DNA of 64,000 bases. It comes from Amaurobius ferox (Eukaryota > Arthropoda > Arachnida > Araneae > Amaurobiidae). Where the stretch lies: the NCBI GenBank assembly GCA_951213105.1, contig OX578152.1:72114680-72178679 (forward strand), read 5' to 3'. The notes below the pieces were generated by a model. It made no database searches. It was given only the letters and a program-made list of their open reading frames with translations, and was not told the DNA's origin. Position numbers and translations under genes: made by a program. Shown in pieces: positions 22,207 to 33,642 of this stretch (the stretch's first letter is position 1; every line of letters starts with the position of its first letter).

Positions 22207-24654
22207 AATGTACCCCTTCGGGGGATACCGACTTCCCCAGTACGCCGAGGGGGTTTATGACGTCTGGAATACAAAATTTGTATCGCGGTCCTTTTACTCA
22301 ACAATGAAACTATTAAGTTTCGTGATCATTGAGCCATTAATAACCCTTTTTATACATAATATATGCTAAAAATTGTCCTACGGTACCATGCTAAGTTAAA
22401 TATAAATTTTCTAATAAATTCCAAAGTTTTCTCTCGAATTAAATTTTTTTTTATCTAGCTCTAGATCATTTATTAACAAAATAGTCAAAACGTGCTCAGG
22501 ATGTCCTAAAACATTGGCATCAAAATCAGAAAGTATAATTGTTTCTAATATTGTTTTATTTAAATATAATCTTCTGTAAATGATTTCTGGTAATTGTAGT
22601 GAAAACAGTGTCTAATGTGTGAAGCTAGAGAGCTTTTAAAGGCGTTCCTGTTTTAAAAATATGCTTAAAATGAATGTTATCTGTAAAAAATCTTAATTGC
22701 ATGATGCTGTATCATAACTATCCGTTCTGTTTCTACATTGTGCTCTTAAAGTAATGTACTCTAAGAATTGTAGTTTTGTAACAAGTATGCAGAGTTATTT
22801 TTATTATATTTTACACCTGATACAATTTACTTTCATTTTGCTGCTTTCTTTTTATTATATTTTGGACCTGCTACTACTTGCTCAAAGCAGAAAATCTTTA
22901 TATGAATGTGCAGGACAATTTTTTGACGTAGGACTATGTATACCTCCGCGGATTGTATGGAGCGACTTACGGCTGACCGCCTGTGACAAAAATAGGTTCC
23001 AATCGAAATCGTTATACGTTAAAAATATGTACCGAACATCAGTATATTTAAAAACAGCATGGAATCCAATTCGCGTGCTGCGCAGTACATCGTATGCGAG
23101 ACGCTCAGTTAACTCCCCCTTCAGAGGGGAAATGATACAATATTTCTGTGTTGTGCTTCCGCTTTTGGCTGCATCTATATATCTATCTCAGTCTATCCCG
23201 GCAACATGACTGTGCTTGGTATCGTTCGATGAGATCTATTCAAATATACGAAGAATATTTGCAGTAATTTGAGCTGAACATTTAAAAAACGTTTTCTTGT
23301 GAGTGGGTGAACACTTTACATAATATTGTGGATTATCTGGACAACCGTGAATGCAAAGCGTGGGCTTGGTATCGTTTTAAAACTCTTGACTAGATGTATT
23401 CAAATATATACAGAATACATTGAAGTGGTTTAAACTAGAACGTTTTAAATTGTTTTTATTTGAATGGGTTAATATTTTCAAAAAATGCCGCAAAATTCGC
23501 AGAATGAAAGCAAGCAAAAGAGGAAAAATCTAAACGAGAGGCAAGAACAAAGTGATGAAGAATGTAGAAAGCAGAAGAAGACTGCAGCCTAATGAACTGG
23601 ATAGTATCGAGAACGCCTGAAAGCAGCAGCTGCAAACAACAAAAATCCAACACAGTGATCGAACCCATACACGGCCCATCTCGAGCTGAAGCAAAGAGAC
23701 ATAATTTAACAGAAATAACACCAGAGCCAGAGCAGCCGATGGTTAATATACAAAATGCACCGATCACACCTGTTTCCGATCCAACGGAGGATTTTGGAAG
23801 CTGTAGTCTTACTCTCCAAACTGACGGCTTAACAGAATTGGGCTTATTTTTTTTAAGTATATACATAAGAATTTTAACAATGAAAAAGCGGTTATAAAGA
23901 AAATTCTAGCTACACCGTTATATTTCAGTGATTTACAGGTTTAAAAACAAAAAAAAAGCAATCATGTTCTCCTTTATTTTTACTTGATGCAGGATCTGCA
24001 TGATAACTTATTCGAAATTTTTCATCATTTGTAGATAAGTTATTGGTATGAATCTCTTGTTCAAGAGCAACATTTTTAATTTTTCTTTCTTTTTTAATAA
24101 AAGTCTGAGAAATAAAATTACTCTCATCACAGTTAATATAAAAACAAACATAGTCTTTATTTAGAAGATTTGAAACAACATTTTATTAAGCGGATGACTA
24201 CATTTTCGGTTGAAAATGAAGGACTCGCAACATATTTTGCAATGAAACCAGCAATTTTATTTTACTGGCCATCTTTCTGCTTCTTTAATTTCCATTCAGC
24301 ACTTCCTGATCAGTAATTACATACTGACATTTTGCATATTACATTTATTGTTGTTGTTACTTATTCCTCTTGGCCAAGGCCAAATCCATTAAGTCGTACA
24401 CCCTCAAGAAATGTTCATTACATTAAAAAAGGGTTAAACCTGCCCACTTAGAAATCTCACAGGGCGTGCCTTACGTTGCTTGCTCAAAATATAATCGGAG
24501 TGAAGCTAGCTTCATTTTGCCACCATGATAATGAAATACCCAAATAGTAAGTATATTTGAAATAATACTAGAAATGAGAAAAATATTTTGTGCGCATGCT
24601 CTCTAAACCAAGCTATTTCTGGAATTCTCCGCCTGAGGTGATGGGCCAAAACAA
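22207..24654. other. Unassigned sequence with a local duplication
   Basis: A 151-codon frame at 22754-23209 shows no recognised motif; its start is hydrophobic and low-complexity. 23211-23490 contains an imperfect duplication: 'gcttggtatcgtt' precedes 'attcaaatatac' twice. Around 23484 a frame starts 'MPQNSQNESKQKRKNL' but stops within ~37 codons; it could be a decayed transposase start, though I cannot name a family. Confidence 0.35.
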
Positions 24655-24830
24655 TTTTAATTAAGAGTTTTTTGAGGACAAAACGAAAATATAGATTGAT
24701 GTAGTTGTAATGCTGACATAAATAATTGTAATTTACATTGAAAATTAATCTAACAAAACTTAAAATTAATTTTGTAGATATCTTTTGTTTTTGGTAAGTG
24801 CTGCCTTTGCTTCAGCCACTGCAAAAATGT
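24655..24830 (+). repeat. Dispersed direct repeat, left copy
   Basis: Matches 26085-26265 in the same orientation ('attgtaattta' / 'aaaattaat' / 'ctgcctttgcttca' blocks in the same order). Non-coding. The Penelope-like fragment lies between the two copies. Confidence 0.6.
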
Positions 24831-25015
24831 TTCCTCGTAGCCAGCTAGTGCGATTGGAAGAGGGTAAACAGATGACGATAATTTGTTGCACTTTTTACAA
24901 TTCGCTGTTGCTTTATTTGCATAATTTTCTGGATTTTGCAAAATATTCTTGAAAAGATTGTTTTACTAACGCATGCAAAATCATTTATTATATAAAACAT
25001 ACTTTTATAATATTA

Positions 25016-25570
25016 TTGGTATATATAGGTGGCATAATATATATATATATATTACTATATATATACCTGGCTGACATATATTTAACATATTTCGAAAGGA
25101 ATAATCATGTATTATATGAAATGCCATATTACAGATATGTGGACGATGTGATTTTAGGCCATTACTCAAATACTCCTGGATTGGAATTTGACTTTTATCC
25201 TCCGGAATTGGATCTTATCAAGAACCCTAATAGTGTCAAAAACGAAGTTAATTTCCTGGACATAACCATTAGATACAAACATAAAAATGGAATTCATACA
25301 GTTCTGTTCAATAAACGTAATAATTATGATATGAAGATTAACCATATAATTGGATGGAAGTCGAATTTGTCTAGGAGTATTTTCCGCAACATCATAACAG
25401 GACATCTCAGAAGAAATCGTAATAATAATACTTTCAAAAAAGATTGTCTCACATGCAACAAACTCATTTTACAGGAAGCACTTAAAAATCATTACCCACG
25501 GAATTTCCTTAAAGATATTTACAATTCTTTCTTTAAAGAAGAGGATTATTCATTTTTTAATGACTTGTGA
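25016..25570 (+). pseudogene. Penelope-like RT, C-terminal fragment
   Basis: A 184-codon frame whose informative part starts at 'LADIYLTYFE' and carries the catalytic 'YRYVDDVI', then 'PPELDLI', 'NFLDITIRYK', 'FNKRNNYDMKINHIIGWKSN' and 'RNIITGHLRRN'. It aligns block by block with the C-terminal third of the minus-strand RT at 33643-35719, so both belong to one element family. The N-terminal end is cut off in a TA microsatellite (25035-25065). It ends with TGA. It is a fragment and cannot act alone. Confidence 0.85.
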
Positions 25571-25990
25571 ATATGACATCATATTTGAAGAATCGAGGTA
25601 CGCATGCGTATGGGTACATACTATATATGGCGAAACGGACGATACGTTTTAGTAGGTAGCATCATTGCCAACGTGATTTCGTCGTTCCATTTCTGTCTTC
25701 TTTCTGTCTGCATTCTGAGGCCTCCTTTTCTGCATTATGGAGCTTTCATTTTTGCACATGCTACGGGGATCTGTCATTGAATTGCATTGGTATCCGTGGG
25801 CGTTGTCTAGACGAAAAGTACTTAAAACGGGAATGAGAGGTCGCTATCCCTCTCAGCCATTTTTATGCAATTCATATGGTTTTCCCCTTTTCCTTTTTTC
25901 AAATCGTTTAAATTAGTTATATCCTGCTTCAGTATATAGTGCTGCATTGCGCCTTTTTCTGAGTGGTATTATATTACATTTTTACGTATA
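25571..25990 (+). repeat. 3' flank of the Penelope-like fragment
   Basis: 'gtgctgcattgcgccttttt' near 25945 also occurs, in RT sense, in the ~430-bp terminal repeats at 33174-33603 and 39768-40200. The block 25750-25900 resembles 32860-33010. This is therefore element-derived 3' sequence. Confidence 0.6.
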
Positions 25991-26084
25991 TTTCATATTT
26001 GTATAGTTCTATAGTATATATATATATATTACTTTCAAAATTTCTTATAAAGATAACTTCATTGGGACAAAAATAACTTCAGGT

Positions 26085-26265
26085 AAGGGGTTTTTGAAGA
26101 CAAAACTCAGATATCGATTGATTTAGTCGCAGTGCTGTTATGTTGAGAATTGTAATTTACAATAAAAATTAATATAACAAAATTGAAAATTATTCTTAGA
26201 TATATAGATATTTTATACTTTTGGTGAGTGAAGCACTGCTTCCTTTGCTTCATATCGCTGCACGT
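26085..26265 (+). repeat. Dispersed direct repeat, right copy
   Basis: Second copy of 24655-24830 (see there). The interval 26266-26886 after it shows no feature. Confidence 0.55.
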
Positions 26266-26886
26266 CAATGCCATAGATGCGCTATAATGCTCACTTTACT
26301 TTGTCCAGTGTTTTTAAAGGGCATAGGCTAATCGGAGAGCTGTATTGAAATTCAGAAGATGGGGAAAAAATAAATAAAAGTAAGAAATTTCATATGTGGA
26401 AGTAGAAATTTGATGTGATGGCACTTTAGAAAAATTACATTGCAATTTAATAAAAATGCTTCATTGATTTTTTTAAACATTCGAAGTGTAAAATATATAA
26501 AAATATGAGTAACAAATTACATAAATCATTACTGAAATTGGGGACCCTAAATTATGGGGCCTTGGTCAAATGCCAAACGTGTCATGCAGAAATAGGGACC
26601 TGTAACTAAAATATCAATAAATGGAAAATAGCCTTAAAAATATCACAAAAGAATTTTAAAAAAATAAACAATGGCCGGATCAAGAAGTTAAGCATTTTTA
26701 AAAATTCAGATCATATTTTCTATTATTTTCCTGTACAAAATAACCCATGACAAATTCCCAAACAGCTGTTGCCCACTTTTCACAAGATGGAAATAAATTT
26801 TCATAACACAAGTTAAAATAGCTGTACAGTCCCCCTTCCCCCACTCCGATAAATCACATCATTACTGACCACATGTGGCCCTTTTT

Positions 26887-28175
26887 AACACTTTACAACA
26901 AAGTTGAAAGTGTTTTTGACTTTGTTCATTCTGTCTGTCTGTCTGTCTGTCTGTCTGTCCGTTAGCACGATAACTGCCGTAAAAATGACTTAATCAAAAT
27001 GAAATTTTAGTATGTTGTTCAGACGATCTGTAGGACCTATGGGAATATAAATTAATAATATCACCCATTTAGTTTTGGATTGAACCCGGGTTGAAAAAAT
27101 GAAATACATTGAGCCCTATGGGACCTAATTTTTCAAACATTTTTTAAGCGGATTTAAAATTCAGAAATTGCTTCGAAAAGTTTAGGTAATATTCAAATTG
27201 TTCTATAAAATATATAAAAAAAAATCACCGAAATATATTCAGTAGTTTTTTAAATAAAAATTAAAATAATAATTACACATCTTATATGAAACGATCACGT
27301 GACCATGATATAAAACGATCACATGACCCACTTCAAAATGATATATGGCATCCATCTTGTTTCAAAATCGTGATTTTTTAAAGTTCTTTTTAATTCATAT
27401 TGAGTGTTGTATCCGTCCTAAAACTACTTTATGTTTGCTTAAATTCTGTGCATCTACATACAAAAACAACACAATGACAATATATTTGAGTTTAAATTCT
27501 CATTCAAATTTGATTATTTCTACAACTAAGCCTATTTTTCACCTATGTAAAATGTAAACAGCAAAATATGTAGAATGAGTTGTATTAGAATTACTGTATT
27601 TCTTTAACACAAAATAATTCAGTCCATGGAGTCTGCATGGCTGATATGAATGAAATATTAATTGATTTTATAAACAGAAGGACGATTTTTTTCGATGAAG
27701 TTTTAAGCATAGAGTTTATGAATTGTAGCTCCATGGTCTTAATTTGTAAATAAAATAAATTATTATAGTATTGTGATGAATGAAATGAATGAAATCCTGC
27801 TTTTATAGAGAGATCCAGGCGTGTTAAATTTCTCTATGACGTCATTTGAATTTATTTCAGTTGTTTTCGATGAAGTTTTCAAATATAATAAATTATCGTA
27901 GTATTATGATAGTTTTAAAAATATTACCGTGGAATGTATTGCATTTTAGAGATATTTAAACCAGGCAATTTATATTTCGATGCCGTCATTTGAATGAAGT
28001 TCATTTTTTTCAATGAAGGTTTAAGTTTTCAAATATAATAAATCATTGTAGTATTGTGATAAGTTTTAAAATATTACCCAGGAATGTATTGCATTTTCGA
28101 CTTTTTTAAATAAAATTGCATTGAAGTTGGAAAGTGTTTCATAATCAATACTTTAAGCAAGATTGATCTTTCTTG
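26887..28175 (+). mobile_element. Family C element, copy C1
   Basis: Opens with the hairpin AACACTTTACAACAAAGTTG AAAGTGTT, then a (GTCT)n tract and 'cacgataactgccgtaaaaa'. It ends 'gaagttggaaagtgtttc' plus a 'gattgatctttcttg' tail. As in families A and B, the second hairpin arm recurs near the 3' end. Non-coding. It is nearly identical to C2 (46145-47445). Confidence 0.85.
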
Positions 28176-28218
28176 TTTTTTATATGGAGTCAAATGCGGC
28201 TAACAAGTACGAAAATCT

Positions 28219-29010
28219 GATGTGGGCAGCACACGATTTTCTCTGCAGACGTATATTCAAGTCTCTTTATTTCTTCAATAATTCATTAAATTGAGTTTAA
28301 TTGCATAAAATAACAGCCAAAATTATTTTAAATTACACTGAATTTGCACTTTTAGTTCAATTCGCGAAAAAGTAGGTGGCGTAGCAAAAATGAAACTAAA
28401 ATATCTCGAGAACGGCTAGTTCTAGAGTAAAGGGGTTGATATTGATTTCGTTGGCAAAATTTAGATATAAAATAAGCATTTAATTGATATATTTGAACAT
28501 GCGTTGTCTTTCATTTTTTGATTTAACGATTTTAGGGGGCCATTTCCCAAAAACGCAGATATTTTTTTTCGAATCGTACCAAAATCTAATCAGCACTAGG
28601 TTAACCTACAAGTGCCTGCCAAATTTTGTGAAATTTGGTCTATTAGCTGTTCAGCTGGAGTGGATATAGGCAATTTTTGCTGGTCATTTCCACCAAAAAG
28701 GCAGATATTTTTTTAATCCCGAATCGTACCAAAATCTAATCAGCCCCAGGGTCACACACAATGGACATACCTACCAAATTTTACGAAATTCGGTCCATTA
28801 GTTTTTTAGTTAGAGTGAATACAAAATTTGCACAGACAAACAGACACACACACACACACACATACACACACACGCAGAGACGTTACGCCAAAAATAGTTT
28901 TTTCGTGTTCTAGAGTCCCAAAACGTGTACATCCGTCGAAAATTCGAGTTGCGATTTGGGGCACGATTCCAATACTTTTCCTATACATTATTATGTATTG
29001 CAGGGAAAGT
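28219..29010 (-). mobile_element. Family B element, copy B4 (inverted)
   Basis: Reverse-orientation family B: 'gatgtgggcagcacacgatt' at the left and, at the right, the hairpin end 'tgtattgcagggaaagt'. It contains a short (CA)n tract (28844-28873). It begins 44 bp after C1. Confidence 0.8.
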
Positions 29011-29232
29011 AAAAATGCTACAAACCCCTGCTCTATACATTCTGGAAGTGATTCAATAATACATGACAGGCAGACAGACGGATACACACACGGGTATCTC
29101 GAATTTAGTATACACAGATACGCATCATGCAATACAATAGGAAAAAGCAATTATTAATATTCTGTGTTGTTAGGGAGGTCACGGATTTCTTTACAACGAA
29201 AAATATTGTGTGCAACTTGAGAATCAATTTTT

Positions 29233-29978
29233 ACTTTACCTGCAATACATAGTAATATATATGGAAAGTATTGGAATCATGCCGAAAATCGTAACTCGAG
29301 TTTTCGACGGATCTAGACATTTCGAGAACTCTAGAATACGAAAAAACTATATTAAGCGTGACGTCTGTGTGTGTGTGTGTGTGTCTGTCTGTCGTGCAGA
29401 TTTTGTATCCACTCTAATTAAAAAACTAATGGACCGAATTTCATAAAATTTAGTAGGTAAGTAAGTCACTTGTGAGCGAATCTGGTAGTGATTAGTTTTG
29501 GATGCTATTCGGGATAAAAGAACCAGCCTTTTTTTTAGAAATGGCTCGCAAAAGTTTGTATCCACTCTAGCTGAAAAACTAATGGACCGAATTTCACAAA
29601 ATTCGGTAGATAAGTCACTTGTGGGACACCCTGCTGCTGATTAGATGTTAGTACGATTCGGAAAAAATAACTTGCCTTTTTTTGCAAAAAGGCCCGTAAA
29701 AAACGCCAAAATCTAATATAAAAAGCTACGTATGCTGAAATATATCCATTACATGCTTGTTTAATACGTAAATTTTAGCGAAAAAAAGAATAAGAATAAT
29801 CCCATTACACTAGGACTAGTCGTTCGCGGGATATTTTCGTTTTTTCTCTACGCCACCTTTGAAAATGAACTCAGTTACAAAATGAGAACGAAAATTGAAT
29901 TAAAAGTGAATTAAATTTAATTAAAATAAAGAGAACGTGGATATAAGTCTGCAGGGAAAGTCATGTGCTGCCCACATT
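29233..29978 (+). mobile_element. Family B element, copy B2
   Basis: 5' arm ACTTTACCTGCAATAC, (TG)n tract at ~29366-29390, two 'ccactctaattaaaaaacta' / 'ccactctagctgaaaaacta' blocks, and 3' arm TGCAGGGAAAGT followed by CATGTGCTGCCCACAT. Family A copy A2 starts 8 bp after it. Confidence 0.8.
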
Positions 29979-29986
29979 ATATTTTT

Positions 29987-30626
29987 ACTTTCCTTATATA
30001 CATAGTATAATGTATAAGGAAAGTATTGTGACGGGTTCGAAAATTCGAATACGAGTTTTCGACGGGAAAGCACGTTTCATTCATCTCTGATCACGAATCG
30101 AACATTTTTGATGTGATGTCTGTGTGTGTGTGAAAATATGTGTGTTGAAGACCCAGACCGTCCGACTCGTCCAGAGGACTTAGAGTAACTAGTTGGACGG
30201 CCGGGAAGGGAAAATATGTGTGTGTATGTGTGTGAAAATATGTGTATGTAAGTGTGTGAAAATATGTGTTTCTAGGTGTGTGAAAATATGTGTGTCTGTG
30301 TGTGCATGTGTGTGTGTGTCAGTGAGCCTGTGGAGACGATATCTCACGGACAAATAGAGTTATTCGCATGAAATTTGGTGCAAAAATTACAATCCATGAA
30401 TACTGGAAGCCTATTGTTTTTAAATACAATCAAATGTTTAGAACCCCCATAAATTTTCGAGAAAATTTTGAAAAAATCATAAAATCAAAACTTTTAATAA
30501 AGTTACGAAAATAGACGTTCCTTATGTAAATTTTTCCTTAGAAAACGATTCACATAAAATTTAGAACGCTAGCATGAACCGTTCTCGAGATTGCATTATA
30601 TAAGGAAAGTCATGTGCTGCCCACAT
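29987..30626 (+). mobile_element. Family A element, copy A2 (short)
   Basis: Hairpin start ACTTTCCTTATATACATAG then GTATAAGGAAAGT; end ATATAAGGAAAGTCATG. It lacks the 'ggcgagattttggcgacg' interior found in A1 and A3. Its TG-rich tract is interrupted by a 64-bp insertion (30146-30209). Confidence 0.8.
30146..30209 (-). mobile_element. ~61-nt SINE-tail mini-element, copy 1
   Basis: Minus strand: outer stem GGCCGTCC...GGACGGTC enclosing the small hairpin GTCC-TCT-GGAC, followed by 'tgggtcttca'. Flanking GAAAATATGTGTGT occurs at 30132-30145 and 30210-30223. The host is itself a short-period repeat, so this TSD is suggestive rather than decisive. Confidence 0.7.
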
Positions 30627-30764
30627 AATATGTTTTTTACTGGATGTATTAGTTTTATTAACTAAAACAGCTGCGATTGTTTTTGATGTTATATACAGTG
30701 AAATGCATTTATTTCATTAAAACCTTATTGATAAATGTTGTAATAAATACATTTATTATGTCAA

Positions 30765-30778
30765 CATATACAAATCGG
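30765..30778. repeat. Target-site duplication, left (5S-SINE 1)
   Basis: ACATATACAAATCG, repeated exactly at 31167-31180; two further bases could belong to it because the SINE tail is (CAA)n. Confidence 0.85.
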
Positions 30779-31166
30779 GCCAACGGCCGTACCGTGCTGA
30801 AAACACCGGTTCTCGTTAGATCACCGAAGTCAAGCAGCATCGGGCGCGGTTAGTACTTGGTGGGTGACCACCTCGGAACACCGCGTGCTGTTGGCCATCT
30901 CGGGTGCGGTCTCCCCGTGGTTTGCGCGCTAGATTTGCACGCTACCACAAAAATGCCGCCGTGTTCATGCGGAGTACGATCACGTTAAACATGTGGGTCC
31001 GTAAGTCCTTCCGAGAGGTTGGTGGTAGGGGAAGGAGGGTACGGTCCCTGTGGATGCCTCCCCCACTGGGTTCCGGTCTAAATTGGGTGGCACTTCCCGG
31101 ACATCCATACAGTTACCTTACACCTTTCTGGTAGGTCGGACGGTCTGGGTCTCAACAACAACAACA
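30779..31166 (+). mobile_element. 5S rRNA/tRNA chimeric SINE, copy 1
   Basis: A complete SINE insertion bounded by a 14-bp TSD. The head is a near full-length 5S rRNA (30780-30896). It is followed by a tRNA-SINE body starting 'gggtgcggt' in which the A-box region is altered and the B-box segment is absent. Next is the conserved body ('gttcatgcggagtacgatca', 'ccttccgagaggttggtgg', 'ccactgggttccggtctaaa'), then a tail with GGTCGGACGGTCTGGG and (CAA)n. Such a unit would be transcribed by RNA polymerase III from the 5S internal promoter and mobilised by a LINE. Confidence 0.85.
30780..30896 (+). rRNA. 5S rRNA-derived SINE head
   Basis: 117 bp starting GCCAACGGCCGTACCGTGCT and ending GTGCTGTTGGCC. 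It keeps the 5S internal promoter elements: box A-like 'aagcagcatcgggc' and box C-like 'gggtgaccacctcggaacac'. The terminal helix GCCAAC/GTTGGC still pairs. It is embedded in a SINE with a TSD, so it is a retroposed 5S copy and not part of an rDNA array. Confidence 0.85.
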
Positions 31167-31180
31167 ACATATACAAATCG
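31167..31180. repeat. Target-site duplication, right (5S-SINE 1)
   Basis: ACATATACAAATCG, identical to 30765-30778. Confidence 0.85.
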
Positions 31181-31942
31181 TATATTTATGTTCAGTTGAC
31201 TTATTGAGTTGACGTATCAACACAATTTTTGAAATTTCGTGTAAATTGCGACGTTCTTTATAGAAATGTTCGAAAACTGTTTGTATATGAAAATTTTCGG
31301 GAGTGTGCGGCTACCCGCGACTTTCTCATACATTGATATTCCATAGTGTTTAGTTTTACTTGTCCATTCACTACCGGAATTAATATGAGAATGGAAAAAT
31401 ATTTATTTTTTCAGATTTAGTCACCAAGTTAATCGTATTATAATTAAATTGAATTGAATAAATAAAGTGATTGTTTGAGTAGGCAACAGCTTTGTGATGT
31501 CTATGTATGCCTTTGGCATATATGCATTAATAAAAATTATTGTGTGGCCATAAACATCCATAGCATAGTTTACAGTATAATCCTGCCAAATAATATATAT
31601 AGTACAGTCATTGTTCTAGAGATTACCATTGTTTTCCTAAATGCTATGGTTTTCTTATAATTCGAGTTTCAATCATAAGAATTACTGAATATTTTGTATA
31701 GTTCTAACTTTTCACATAATGCACCTATACATAATATATGGCAGATTTAGGTGTATTCGTTTTCGTTCATCACTACACACAAACGCTCAAATATGCACAT
31801 GCCCAAAAGAAACCTTACAATGGCGGGAATATTTCGAAAAGCGATTGATATGAGTTTAGGAGGTCTTAGCGTATGCTTATCAATCAAAATCTCAATATTA
31901 ACACTTTGCGAGTAGACATTACTGTCTCCGTACACATAGCAT

Positions 31943-32020
<78 letters not shown>

Positions 32021-32036
32021 TATATATATATATATA

Positions 32037-32077
<41 letters not shown>

Positions 32078-32486
32078 TGATAAAAATTATGTTAATTTAT
32101 CCAACATCATACAATACAACTCAACTCTTACCTAGGATTATCTGATTGATGCACATCCAGATGACTCTATAAGTTAGACGCGACTTTTTTATGTATGCTA
32201 TCCTATTCGAAGTTTATACGCTTTATGCAACTCTTCCATGATTCTCATCTTGCTGGTTAGTAAAATTTCCAATTTTTGTTATTTTGATCATTTTTATGTT
32301 GTCTGGGATTCGGCCATTTTTTCCCCACGGGCATGATCGATTGTTGTTTCGGGCATGCAGAGTCTCTGGGAGCGTTTTCATGAAGTCAAAGCTAGCTTCT
32401 AACCAGGAAATAGGCCCTCAATCTCCCTTGACCTTTCTGCAACCCTGTAAACACAATCATTCCACCTATATGTTTTCTTTTTTCAT
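31181..32486. other. Unassigned sequence with TA microsatellites
   Basis: (TA)n tracts at ~31948-32075 are broken twice by 'tatagtatat'. The remainder is AT-rich with no coding or repeat signal that I recognise. Confidence 0.5.
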
Positions 32487-32493
32487 TTTAAAT

Positions 32494-32546
<53 letters not shown>

Positions 32547-32560
32547 ATATATATACATTA
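32487..32560. repeat. TA microsatellite
   Basis: Nearly pure (TA)n with a GTG interruption near 32542. Confidence 0.85.
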
Positions 32561-32565
32561 CAATG

Positions 32566-32908
32566 GTACATAATTAATACAATACAATGGTCAGTCCCTT
32601 ACATGTGCATAGACAAAAGCAGCCGTATACAAGAAGAGCAGGAACAACATCGACGCAGAAGGAATGGACACAAAATGAAAAACGATCCTAGTACCAGAGC
32701 CTATATATCAACACTTACGCATGCGTTCTAACACACCAGTATCGCATAAATCACAAAATTCCAACCAATTCCCGATGGAAACGGCTAAACGACCATCGGG
32801 AATTGGCCTTTTGCGTCGATGTTGTTCTTGCTCTTCTTGTATACGCGTGCTTTTGTGTATGCACATGTAGGGGACTGACCATTGTATTGTATTGGTACCG
32901 TGAGCGTT
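32566..32908. repeat. Inverted repeat near the end of the Penelope-like element
   Basis: The arms are ~95 bp: 32566-32665 contains 'aatggtcagtcccttacatg', and 32812-32908 carries its complement 'catgtaggggactgaccatt', with matching 'aagaagagcaggaacaacat' / 'atgttgttcttgctcttctt'. Related sequence follows the plus-strand RT fragment at ~25755, so it is element-derived. Confidence 0.7.
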
Positions 32909-33173
32909 GCCCGGGCTGTAAAAGCTGCTTTAAACGGGAAGGGAATCGCATCCTCCCCTGCCATTATATGCAAAGCATTTGGTTCTGCCCTTTTAACGAT
33001 TTAACGATTCTTCCTTTTCACTCGAATATTATCTACTCTTGAGATGTGAGCAGCTTCGCTCCAGTTCCTGAGTGGTGTATTGGTTCTTTGTCGTTGTTTA
33101 GAATAAGTGATGAATTCGAACTTGAATCTCACTTGATGTTCTTAATGTTATATATATATATATATATAGATGT

Positions 33174-33603
33174 AAGCAAAAAGGCAGAACGCATCTTTAA
33201 ACCTGAGAATCAAATGAAAAGCGTGTAATACTGAGACAAAAAGGCGCAATGCAGCACTGTAATCCCCCGTATACATATGTTTCAAAAAGAACAATTCGTA
33301 AAAATAAGCCAACAGGGATATACGAAAAGGCCTAGGGGGATTGTGACCCATAGTTCCCGGTTATAGTCGACTTTTACTCCTTAGGAAACACTCCCGGAGC
33401 CGATATATGCCTGAGGACAAATTTCCATGAAGCATCCGAACAAAAGACGCCCCCGGCACGAAGAAACGAGGACAACGAGGACGTACAAAGTAAAAGGTCT
33501 GCATCCAAGATGGAAAAAGTTGAAAAGCATAATAACCACATTTAGGTAAAATATATAAACGTCACACAACATGATGAACGAGCCAAACTAAATGGAAAGG
33601 GAA
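33174..33603 (-). repeat. Terminal direct repeat (pLTR), 3' copy of the Penelope-like element
   Basis: About 430 bp nearly identical to, and in the same orientation as, 39768-40200. Shared blocks include 'aaggcgcaatgcagcactgt', 'cgaaaaggcctagggggatt' and 'gacgcccccggcacgaagaa'. It begins 40 bp downstream of the RT stop codon. Direct repeats of this type flank Penelope-like elements as pseudo-LTRs. I saw no convincing hammerhead core in it. Confidence 0.75.
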
Positions 33604-33642
33604 AAAAGCTCCAGTAGTCGGTAAAATCATTGACACCTTGGA

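Noticed and set aside
22754..23209. 151-codon frame with a hydrophobic start
   Set aside because: No domain, low-complexity N-terminus and no neighbouring exons recognised; kept only as part of an unassigned interval.
23592..23897. Possible hAT or other transposase N-terminus
   Set aside because: A short charged frame and a proline/serine-rich frame overlap here, but I could not match either to a family with confidence.
30780..30896. Genuine 5S rDNA gene
   Set aside because: It is inside a SINE with a 14-bp TSD and has no rDNA spacer or tandem 5S neighbours.
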